From positions 1 through 20,633 of the forward strand of contig JBKPBQ010000438.1 of assembly GCA_046726955.1 (NCBI GenBank): a DNA stretch of 20,633 nucleotides. The letters are read 5' to 3'. The position numbers and the translations under genes are program-made. The notes beneath the pieces were generated by a model. That model had not been told where the DNA came from. It ran no database searches and saw only the letters and a program-made list of their open reading frames with translations. This DNA is from CAVPGH01 sp046726955 (lineage in GTDB: Bacteria; Acidobacteriota; Vicinamibacteria; Fen-336). This document shows, one piece after another, positions 1 to 6,751 of this stretch (the first letter of the stretch is position 1; the number at the start of each line of letters is the position of its first letter).

Positions 1-716
1 GCCTCCGCCCGCACGAGCAGCCAGAGCCGCTCGTTGACGGGCAGGACGTGCGAGAGGCCAAGCTCGAGCGGCAGGCGGCCCGGACCCACGCGGACGGGTC
101 CCTCCTTGATCCCGCCGAAGTCCACGGACTCCTCGAGGAGGACGGGGATCTCGAGGGCGGGGATGAGGTTCTCCACCTGCTCGAGGTTCGCGCGCACCGC
201 GTCCTCGATGAGGTTCTTGCCCACGTCGCCCGCGAACGATTCCACAACCCGGAAGTGAAGGATGGAGACGCGGGCGAGGAGCCGCCCCTTCTCGAGCCGG
301 ACGTTCTTGAGCCCGCTCACGATGTCGAGGTCGAACTTCGCGTTCGGGAGGTCGGCGGCGCTCACCCGCGCCCGGAGGCGAATGAGCGCGAGGCCGCCCC
401 GGAAGAGAGGCTCGACCTGGTCGAGCGCGATGTGGAGCCGCTTGCCGATCAGCCGGTCGGGGGGGAGGGACGCGGTGAGCAGCCGCTGGACGAGGCTCTC
501 GGAGACGCCGATCGCGATCTGGCCTTCCGTCACGAGCTCGCCGCGGCGCGCCTTCTCCACGAGCTTGCCGAGCTCGATGAGCTGGTTCTCCAGCACCACC
601 TTCCGGTTGCGCGCCTCGACCGCCTCGCGGGGCTCGGGAGCGCGGCAGCCGGCGAGGGCGAGAGCGAGCGCGGCGCCGACCAGCCTCTTTCCGGTTGCAA
701 GGCCACCGCGGGTCAC
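1..716 (-). CDS. Putative lipoprotein of unknown function (3' end beyond window)
   Basis: The gene runs off the left edge, and 238 codons are visible with no stop. It starts at GTG (714-716). An AAAGGAG ribosome binding site (complement of 722-728) lies 5 bases upstream, so this start is well supported. The N-terminus is a lipoprotein signal: Lys10-Arg11, a hydrophobic stretch, then lipobox Leu21-Ala-Gly-Cys24. The mature part opens with a charged helical stretch (about residues 30-60). It continues with alternating beta-type segments containing the phrases EGQIAIGVSESLVQRLL and KNVRLEKGRLLARVS. This pattern of a helix followed by long amphipathic strands recalls TULIP-like lipid-binding lipoproteins such as YceB/DUF1439, but the likeness is only impressionistic and no family is assigned. 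It lies 71 bp downstream of the histidine kinase on the same strand and could be cotranscribed with it. Confidence 0.75.
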   Translation of the reverse strand, partial: MTRGGLATGKRLVGAALALALAGCRAPEPREAVEARNRKVVLENQLIELGKLVEKARRGELVTEGQIAIGVSESLVQRLLTASLPPDRLIGKRLHIALDQVEPLFRGGLALIRLRARVSAADLPNAKFDLDIVSGLKNVRLEKGRLLARVSILHFRVVESFAGDVGKNLIEDAVRANLEQVENLIPALEIPVLLEESVDFGGIKEGPVRVGPGRLPLELGLSHVLPVNERLWLLVRAE

Positions 717-787
717 GACGGCTCCTTTGGAGTCCGGCAGTCTACTGCATTTCCGCGCGGGGCGACGCGAGCGGGCGAGGTCCTGGG

Positions 788-3436
788 TCAGGCCGGCTTG
801 TCGCCCGCCAGGGGAAGCGTGAAGCTGAACGTCGCCCCGCGCACGGGGTTGTTGGTCGCCGCGATCGTTCCCCCGTGGGCGATGACGATGGAGCGGGCGA
901 TCGAGAGCCCCATGCCCATGCCCGCGGGCTTCGTCGTGTAGAACGGCTCGAAGACCCGGCTCGCGGAGTTGCCGAGGCCGTTGCCTTCGTCTTCCACCGC
1001 GAGCGCGGCCTCCCGACCCCCCCGGCGCGTCCTCACGACCACTGTCCGGTGCTCGACGCCGCACTCCGCGGTCGCTTCCAGGGCGTTGAGCACGAAGTTC
1101 AGGACCACCTGCTGGATCTGCACGCGGTCCGCCCGCACGATGGGCGTCGCGGGGTCGAGGTCCAGCTTCACCACGATGCGCCGGATGAGCGCGTCGCTGT
1201 AGACGAGGCGCGCCACCTCACGCACGAGCGCGTTGAGGTTCAGGGGAACGCGCTCCGGCTCGCCTTTGCGGAGCAGCTCGCGCAGCCGACGGATGACCTC
1301 GCCCGCCCGCTTGTCCTCCTCGACGACGTCGGCCAGGATGTCCCGCACCTCGCGCAGCTCCGGACGCGACTCCGAGTCCAGAAGGCGCGCCGCCGCCTGC
1401 ACGTTGGCCATGATCGCGGCCAGCGGCTGGTTCAGCTCGTGGGCGAGCGAGGTGGCCATGACCCCCATGGTCGAGACCCGCAGGAAGTGGGCGAGCTCCT
1501 GCCGGCTCCGCTCGGCCTCCGCCTCCGCGCGCCGCCTCTCCGTGATCTCGGTGTGGGAGATGACCGCGCCGCCCTCCGGCCAGCGCAGGGGCAGCACCTG
1601 CATGAAGAACCAGCGCTCGCCGTCGGGCGTGGCGCAGCCGTACTCGAGGGAGAACGTCTCCTTCGACTCGTCGAGGACGCTCTGGATTCCGGCCAGCGTC
1701 TCCCGCGCCTCGGAGTCCCCCTCCGCGGCGGCCTGCCGGCAGACGCCCAGGTAGTTCACGCCCACTCCTACTCGGGCTTCCCGGGCGCCGCTCCTCGCCT
1801 CTCCCATCTCGGTCCAGTGGTCGTTCACCGCGATGATCCGCCCGCCGCGATCGAGCACGGCGACGCCGCTGTCGAGCGAGGCGAGGATGGTGGACTTGAT
1901 GAGCTCGCTCTGCCGGAGCGCGTCCTCGGCCTCCTTCCGCATGAGCGCGTTGGCGAGCACTTCGGCCACGAGCCTCATCTGCTGCACCAGATCCGCGGGC
2001 CAGCCTCGCACGACGTTGCGGTTGCCGAGCGACAGCCCGCCCACGACGACACCACTGGCCGTCAGGGGAAGGAAGAGGGCGGACACGATCCCGAGGGCTT
2101 GCAGTCGCTGGCGCTCGCCGGCAGCCTCGTCCGGCAGCTCGCCGGGGCGGCTGTAGGCGACGGCCTCCTCGCGCAGCAGGCGCTCCAGGTGCCAGGGCCA
2201 CTCGTGGCGCGGGAACGAGCGGGTGACCGGCTCCTGGCCGGGCACGCACCAGGAGTAGGCGACGTCGAGGCTCTGCCGGCCGAGCCGGAAGAGGAACACG
2301 CGCTCCGCCCCCACGTACTCGCCGAGCCGCTGCAGGGCGGCCTCGAGGGACCGGCCCATCTGGTCGCTGGGCACGTGCACGAAGGCGCCGGTGATGCCGG
2401 AGAGCAGCTCCTCGAAGCGGAGCCGCCGCTCGAGGTCGCGCGCGGCCACGCGGCGCTCCTGGATGAGTGCGGCCACGCAGAGGAGGGGGATGCCGACCAC
2501 GATCACGAGCGTCTGGAGGGCGAGGACACCCTCGGCAGGGGGCAGCCTCGCAAACGGGATGGTGCCGCGCGCGGCCCCCCACAGCGCCACGAGGGAGCCC
2601 GTCAGCAACGCGAGGCTGACGCCCGCGGGGCCGAATCGCACCGCGGCCCAGAGGAGAAGGGGAAGGAAGAGGATACGTCCGGTAGACGGGAAGACGGGGG
2701 TCGAGATCGCCGGACGCTCCACGAGCAGTACGAAGTACGACACCAGCAGGAGCCCGGTCAGCAGGGCTCCGATCTCCAGCCAGCGGATGGGGGGAAGCCT
2801 TCGCAGCCGGGACCAGCTGCCACCGGTCGCCGACACGAGCGCGGGCACGAGCGCGAGCTGCGCGACGACGTTGCCGTGCAGACGGTTGCGCCAGGCGACC
2901 CAATAGGGGGGAGCACCCTGCAACAGCGCGCGCGCCGCCGCGTCTGCGAAGGAGGAGAGGAGGGGGGCCAGGATCACCGCTCCCACGATGAAGGCGGCCG
3001 TCCCGCGGAGCGTGTCGAAGCGCAGGGGCAGCACGCGCCACCGGCGGAGAAGGACGTACGCGATCACCGCCTCGCTGCAGTTCGTGACGAACAGGGCCAG
3101 CGCCAGGGGCAGGGGCCGTCCCGCCTGTGCCTGGACGAGGAGGTGGGCGGGAAGCGCGGCGAGCAGGAGCATCCACCGCCGCTGCGGAGGAGCGACCAGG
3201 AGGACCGCGGTCAGGATCGCGTTGGGCGGCCAGAGGAAGGAGGGGGCGACGGGGGAGTTTCGCAGCTGCATGCCCACGGTCGCCCCGACGTAGTAGGCGA
3301 AGGTGACCGCTAAAGCGGCGGTGAGGAGGCTGCCCAGCGGGGGCGCGTCGTGCCCTTCCGCCACGGCGCGCTCACGCGGCTCCGGCCTCGCCTCGACCGA
3401 AGCGTCGATCGCCGACGCCGCGTCCACGCCACGCAT
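788..3436 (-). CDS. MASE1-GAF-PAS membrane sensor histidine kinase
   Basis: This 882-residue protein is an inner-membrane sensor kinase. Residues about 35-327 form a polytopic MASE1-type sensory region with eight or so hydrophobic segments. A GAF domain (about 340-500), a PAS domain (about 510-633, ending in the typical TEITERRRAE linker) and the kinase core follow. The phosphoacceptor His666 lies in SLAHELNQPLAAI. The ATPase domain has an N box with Asn784 (LNFVLNALEA), a G1 box at 816-820 (DEGNG) and a G2 box near 839 (GMGMGLSIA). This core is of the FixL/HPK4 type. No receiver domain is fused and no response regulator is encoded in the window, so its partner is elsewhere. The ATG at 3434-3436 has only weak Shine-Dalgarno character, so the exact N-terminus is less certain than the domains. 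The gene diverges from the VOC operon across a 103-bp spacer. The MASE1 ligand is unknown. Confidence 0.93.
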   Translation of the reverse strand: MRGVDAASAIDASVEARPEPRERAVAEGHDAPPLGSLLTAALAVTFAYYVGATVGMQLRNSPVAPSFLWPPNAILTAVLLVAPPQRRWMLLLAALPAHLLVQAQAGRPLPLALALFVTNCSEAVIAYVLLRRWRVLPLRFDTLRGTAAFIVGAVILAPLLSSFADAAARALLQGAPPYWVAWRNRLHGNVVAQLALVPALVSATGGSWSRLRRLPPIRWLEIGALLTGLLLVSYFVLLVERPAISTPVFPSTGRILFLPLLLWAAVRFGPAGVSLALLTGSLVALWGAARGTIPFARLPPAEGVLALQTLVIVVGIPLLCVAALIQERRVAARDLERRLRFEELLSGITGAFVHVPSDQMGRSLEAALQRLGEYVGAERVFLFRLGRQSLDVAYSWCVPGQEPVTRSFPRHEWPWHLERLLREEAVAYSRPGELPDEAAGERQRLQALGIVSALFLPLTASGVVVGGLSLGNRNVVRGWPADLVQQMRLVAEVLANALMRKEAEDALRQSELIKSTILASLDSGVAVLDRGGRIIAVNDHWTEMGEARSGAREARVGVGVNYLGVCRQAAAEGDSEARETLAGIQSVLDESKETFSLEYGCATPDGERWFFMQVLPLRWPEGGAVISHTEITERRRAEAEAERSRQELAHFLRVSTMGVMATSLAHELNQPLAAIMANVQAAARLLDSESRPELREVRDILADVVEEDKRAGEVIRRLRELLRKGEPERVPLNLNALVREVARLVYSDALIRRIVVKLDLDPATPIVRADRVQIQQVVLNFVLNALEATAECGVEHRTVVVRTRRGGREAALAVEDEGNGLGNSASRVFEPFYTTKPAGMGMGLSIARSIVIAHGGTIAATNNPVRGATFSFTLPLAGDKPA

Positions 3437-3539
3437 GCTCTGCCGAAAACTCCGCGCAAATGGTACCCGATTCGGGACTTTTGATCATGGAAGCGGCATG
3501 ATTCCGGAGCGGGAAGAGCGTGGGAGAAGGAGGATGGCC
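3437..3539. promoter_or_regulatory. Divergent promoter region with an 11-bp palindrome
   Basis: This spacer separates the histidine kinase (minus) from the VOC operon (plus). It holds a perfect palindrome, CCCGA-T-TCGGG, at 3466-3476, and TGATCA at 3482-3487. On the minus strand a weak -10-like TACCAT (complement of 3460-3465) would place the palindrome in the spacer of a promoter for the kinase, but no good -35 matches it. No convincing plus-strand promoter was found. The palindrome may be an operator; this is inference from position and symmetry only. Confidence 0.35.
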
Positions 3540-3983
3540 ATGATCATCGGCGCCCACTCGATCGTCTACAGCAGGAACCCTGAAGCGGACCGCGCGTTTT
3601 TCCGCGACGTGCTCGAGCTCGCGGGGGTGGACGTGGGAGGCGGCTGGCTCATCTTCGGCCTGCCTCCGGCCGAGGTCGCTTTCCACCCGTCGGAGGAGAA
3701 CGACATCCACGAGCTCTACCTCATGGTGGACGACGTCGAGGCCTTTCGCGCCTCGCTCGCCGCGCGGAAGGTCGCCTGCAGCCCCCTCGAGACCATGGGC
3801 TGGGGCATGCTGACGCACGTAACGTTGCCGGGCGGCGGCAAGCTGGGCGTCTACCAGCCGCGCCATGCGCGGCCGGGGGCTGCCTCGCGGAAAAAGGCGA
3901 CGGCCAGGGCGGCCGCGAGGAGGAAGACGGGGACGCGCCGAAAGGCGAAGGCCACGCGCAAGGCGCCGCGGAAAAAGCGGTGA
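3540..3983 (+). CDS. VOC/glyoxalase-fold protein with Lys/Arg-rich C-terminal tail
   Basis: This 147-residue protein has a vicinal-oxygen-chelate (glyoxalase/bleomycin-resistance) fold over residues 1-110. It opens with GAHSIVYSRNPEADRAFFRDVL, split as a beta strand with His6 and the helix that follows. Next come the HELYLMVDDVEAF strand (His57-Glu58) and the closing GGKLGVYQPRH strand. In metal-dependent family members the last strand usually supplies a Glu before the Pro; here it is Gln106, so metal catalysis is uncertain. Residues 111-147 form a low-complexity tail with 18 Lys/Arg in 37 residues and no acidic residue. The start at 3540 gives AAGGAGG (3527-3533) a 6-base spacing; an ATG two codons earlier at 3534 would abut that site. 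Its TGA overlaps the next gene's GTG by 4 bases, so it is the first gene of a tight operon. The substrate is unknown; a binding or resistance protein is possible. Confidence 0.85.
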   Translation: MIIGAHSIVYSRNPEADRAFFRDVLELAGVDVGGGWLIFGLPPAEVAFHPSEENDIHELYLMVDDVEAFRASLAARKVACSPLETMGWGMLTHVTLPGGGKLGVYQPRHARPGAASRKKATARAAARRKTGTRRKAKATRKAPRKKR

Positions 3984-4450
3984 GTCCCAAGGAGGCGCTC
4001 GCGTTCGTCGAGCGCCACGGTATCGTGCTCCAGGCCGCCCGCGGCCCCGTGCCGAGCCTCGCCGAGGCGGTGGCCGGCGGGCCCATCCGCGGGAGCTGGT
4101 GGGGCCACCCGCGCGGTCACGAGATCTTCCGGGCCGCGGAGGCGATCACCGAGAGCCCGGACGTGCTCGTCTGCAAGCTCGTGGACGGCAAGATCACGTA
4201 CGTCCACCGACGTCTCTGGCCGGCTCTCGTCAAGCTGTCCGCGCGCTTTCGCAAGGCGCAGCTCGCCAAGATCTGGGAGGAGCACACGCCGAGCGGGGCG
4301 CACCGCTCGAGGCGCCTCGCCTTCCCGGGCTGGGTCCCGGCGGACGTAAGGAAGGAGGCGGCCCGTCTTTCCGTCGCCGCGGCGGAGGAGGTGCTCTCGC
4401 CGTGGCCGGTGCTGCGGAAGCGGAAGCGGGGAAGGAATCGATCGAGGTGA
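3980..4450 (+). CDS. Conserved-looking hypothetical protein, 156 residues
   Basis: I do not recognise this family. The start is a GTG overlapping the VOC gene's stop (GTGA), which implies translational coupling. The protein has no signal peptide or membrane segment and appears cytoplasmic. Its visible landmarks are a helical N-terminus (EALAFVERHGIVLQAA), a Trp/His/Gly-rich motif (GSWWGHPRGHEIFRAAEAI, residues about 38-56), a beta-like VLVCKLVDGKITYVHRRLWP segment (about 63-82), and a helical region ending in an Arg/Lys-rich C-terminus (RKRKRGRNRSR). The Trp-Trp-Gly-His-Pro and His-Arg-Arg-Leu-Trp-Pro motifs look like conserved functional sites, possibly for nucleic-acid or nucleotide binding; that is a guess. 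Codon use matches the neighbours. It sits between the VOC gene and the first Thr-type phosphoesterase/TPR gene, with 8 bases to the next ATG. Confidence 0.8.
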   Translation: MSPKEALAFVERHGIVLQAARGPVPSLAEAVAGGPIRGSWWGHPRGHEIFRAAEAITESPDVLVCKLVDGKITYVHRRLWPALVKLSARFRKAQLAKIWEEHTPSGAHRSRRLAFPGWVPADVRKEAARLSVAAAEEVLSPWPVLRKRKRGRNRSR

Positions 4451-4458
4451 CGGTTTCG

Positions 4459-6750
4459 ATGCGGCGCTTCGCGGTGCTGGCGGTGGTGGCGGCGGGCCTT
4501 CTCGTCTGGGTCGGCCTCTCCCGCCCGCGCTGGGCAAGATCCCTCCTTCCCGAGCGCGCCCCGCGGAACCTGCTCCTCGTCTCCATCGACACCTTGCGCG
4601 CCGACCGGCTGGGCAGCTACGGCCACGCCGAGGCGCAGACCCCGCGGCTCGACGCCCTCGCGCGCTCGGGCCTGCGCTTCGCCCAGGCCACGACCGTCGT
4701 ACCCCTCACGCTGCCCGCGCACTCGTCGCTCATGACCGGGACCTTCCCCGCCTGGCACGGCGTCCGCGACAACGGGGGCTTCTACCTGGGCGCCGACCAG
4801 ACGACGCTGGCCGAGGTGCTGCGCGCGAAGGGCTTCCGGACCGGCGGGTTCGTCGGCGCCTTCGTCCTCGACCGCCGCTGGGGGATCTCCCAGGGCTTCG
4901 ACCGATACTTCGACGAGTTCGACCTCGAGAAGTACGGGGAGGCCCAGGGCATGGACGCCATCCAGAGGCCAGGGTCGGAGGTCGTGGACAAGGCGCTCGA
5001 GTGGCTTCGCGCGGACCGCGCCAAGCCGTTCTTCGCGTGGGTCCACCTCTACGACCCGCACACGCCGTACGAGGCGCCGGAGCCCTACCGCTCGCGATTC
5101 CCCGCCACCCCGTCGGGCGCGTACGACGCGGAGATCGCCTTCGCCGACGCCCAGGTGGGCCGGGTCCTCGACGCCCTCGACGGCGACGGCCGCCTCGGCG
5201 AGACCGTGGTCGTGGTGGTGGGCGACCACGGGGAGATGCTCGGCGAGCACGGAGAAGCGACCCACGGCTTCTTCGTCTACGACTCGGCCGTGCACATACC
5301 GCTGATCGTCGCCGGTCCCCGCGTGCCGGAGCGCGTCATCCCGGACCAGGTGCGGATCGTGGACGTGATGCCCACCGCTCTCGACCTCCTCGGGGTGTCC
5401 GCGCCGAAGACGGTGCAGGGCGTGAGCCTCGTGCCGCTCGCCCGCGGCGAGCACCTCGGCCTCGTCGCGCACTCCGAGAGCTGGTATCCGCGATACCACT
5501 ACGGCTGGAGCGACCTGCAGTCCGTCCAGGACGGCCGCTACAAGTACATCCGCGCTCCCCGGCCCGAGCTCTACGACCTCTCCTCCGACCCGCGCGAGCT
5601 GCAGGACCTCTCGACGAGCGACACCGTGCGCGTGCCCAGCCTCGAGCAGGCGCTCACGGCGCTTCTCGCGCGCACGACGAGCGCCACAGCGGCCAAGGGG
5701 CCGCAGACGGTGGACGCGGAGACCGAGGAGCGGCTCGCCGCTCTCGGGTACGTCGGGGGCGGAGTGAGCGCCCGGCACCTCGAGGAGCGGCCGCGCGGCG
5801 ATCCCAAGGACAAGATCCAGCTCTACAACCTGATCAAGCAGGCGAGCGGCGCCTCCGCGGAAGGCCACGTGGACGAGGCGATCGCGAAGGTGAGGCAGGC
5901 GCTCGCCGCCGATCCCGAGATCGTCGAGGCCTATATGCTGCTCGGCAACTTCCTGAAGAAGGCGAAGCGGGCCGACGAGGCGATCGCGGCCTACAAGCAG
6001 GCGCTCGCCCGCGATCCCGAGCACCAGGGGGCGCTCTTCTCGCTCGCCCTCGCCTACAAGGACCAGGGGAAGCTCGCGGAGGCGCAGGCGGGCTTCGAGC
6101 GCGCGCGCGAGCTCGACCCCCGCAACGGCAAGGTCCTCTGGCAGCTCGCCGACCTCGAGCTGCAGAGAGGCGACTCGAAGAAGGCCGAGGCCGTGATCCG
6201 CAACGCCCTCACCCAGAAGGTGGACGAGCACCGCTTCCTCCTGAAGCTCGGCGAGAGCCAGATCGAGTCGAAGCAGTACGACGAGGCCGAGAAGTCCCTG
6301 AAGGCAGCGCTCGAGAAGAAGCCGAAGCTCCAGACCGCCTGGTACAACCTCGGGCTCGTCTACGAGGAGAAGGGCAGGATCCCGGAGGCGATCGCGGCCT
6401 ACGAGGCGGAGCTCGCCCAGAACGACAAGGCGTACCGCGCCGCGTTCAACCTGGCGAAGCTCCTGCAGAACGCGGGGCGCATGGACGAGGCCGTGGCTCG
6501 CTACCGCAAGGCGGTGGAGGTCCAGCCGGACTTCGGGACCGGCCAGCTCTACCTCGCCAAGGCCCTCCTCGACACGGGCGACCTGCGAGGGGCGGAGGAG
6601 TGGGCGCGCCGCGGCCTGACGAACAAGCCGGATCCGCGCATCGCTCCCCTCGGACACTTCGTCCTCGCGGACGTGTTCAACCGCCAGGGCCGCCTCGCGG
6701 AGGCCGAGCGCGAGGCCGCGGCCGCGCGCCGGCTCGAGCGGGGGAGCTGA
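4459..6750 (+). CDS. Membrane-anchored sulfatase-superfamily (Thr-type) hydrolase with C-terminal TPRs
   Basis: This 763-residue protein has an N-terminal signal anchor (residues 4-20), an alkaline-phosphatase/sulfatase-superfamily domain (about 36-433) and eight or nine TPR units (about 456-763). Metal-site residues are visible: Asp44 in VSIDTLRADRLGSYG, His196/Asp199/His201 in HLYDPHTPY, and Asp256-His257 in VVGDHGEMLGEHG. The nucleophile position reads TLPAHSSLMTG, so Thr84 and His88 replace the Cys/Ser and Arg of true sulfatases. Asn105 lies 21 residues on. This matches the nucleotide pyrophosphatase/phosphodiesterase signature better than a formylglycine sulfatase. The domain closes with the usual DGRYKYIRAPRPELYDLSSDP and RLAALGYVGG phrases. 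The ATG at 4459 has GAGGTGA 8 bases upstream; an alternative GTG at 4447 would overlap the previous stop. The catalytic and TPR parts are probably periplasmic. The substrate is unknown. Confidence 0.9.
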   Translation: MRRFAVLAVVAAGLLVWVGLSRPRWARSLLPERAPRNLLLVSIDTLRADRLGSYGHAEAQTPRLDALARSGLRFAQATTVVPLTLPAHSSLMTGTFPAWHGVRDNGGFYLGADQTTLAEVLRAKGFRTGGFVGAFVLDRRWGISQGFDRYFDEFDLEKYGEAQGMDAIQRPGSEVVDKALEWLRADRAKPFFAWVHLYDPHTPYEAPEPYRSRFPATPSGAYDAEIAFADAQVGRVLDALDGDGRLGETVVVVVGDHGEMLGEHGEATHGFFVYDSAVHIPLIVAGPRVPERVIPDQVRIVDVMPTALDLLGVSAPKTVQGVSLVPLARGEHLGLVAHSESWYPRYHYGWSDLQSVQDGRYKYIRAPRPELYDLSSDPRELQDLSTSDTVRVPSLEQALTALLARTTSATAAKGPQTVDAETEERLAALGYVGGGVSARHLEERPRGDPKDKIQLYNLIKQASGASAEGHVDEAIAKVRQALAADPEIVEAYMLLGNFLKKAKRADEAIAAYKQALARDPEHQGALFSLALAYKDQGKLAEAQAGFERARELDPRNGKVLWQLADLELQRGDSKKAEAVIRNALTQKVDEHRFLLKLGESQIESKQYDEAEKSLKAALEKKPKLQTAWYNLGLVYEEKGRIPEAIAAYEAELAQNDKAYRAAFNLAKLLQNAGRMDEAVARYRKAVEVQPDFGTGQLYLAKALLDTGDLRGAEEWARRGLTNKPDPRIAPLGHFVLADVFNRQGRLAEAEREAAAARRLERGS

Positions 6751-6751
6751 C

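Noticed and set aside
695..3313. An 872-codon plus-strand open frame antisense to the histidine kinase
   Set aside because: It is rich in Arg/His/Gly/Glu with no recognisable domain, and mirrors the third-position GC bias of the clear kinase gene on the other strand.
4700..4745. Formylglycine sulfatase active site
   Set aside because: The position of the modifiable Cys/Ser is Thr and the Arg is His, so the classical sulfatase motif is absent.
4117..6657. An 846-codon minus-strand open frame opposite the first TPR hydrolase
   Set aside because: Composition is typical of a shadow frame (Leu/Glu/Arg/Val/His rich, no motifs), while the plus strand has intact catalytic motifs and TPRs.
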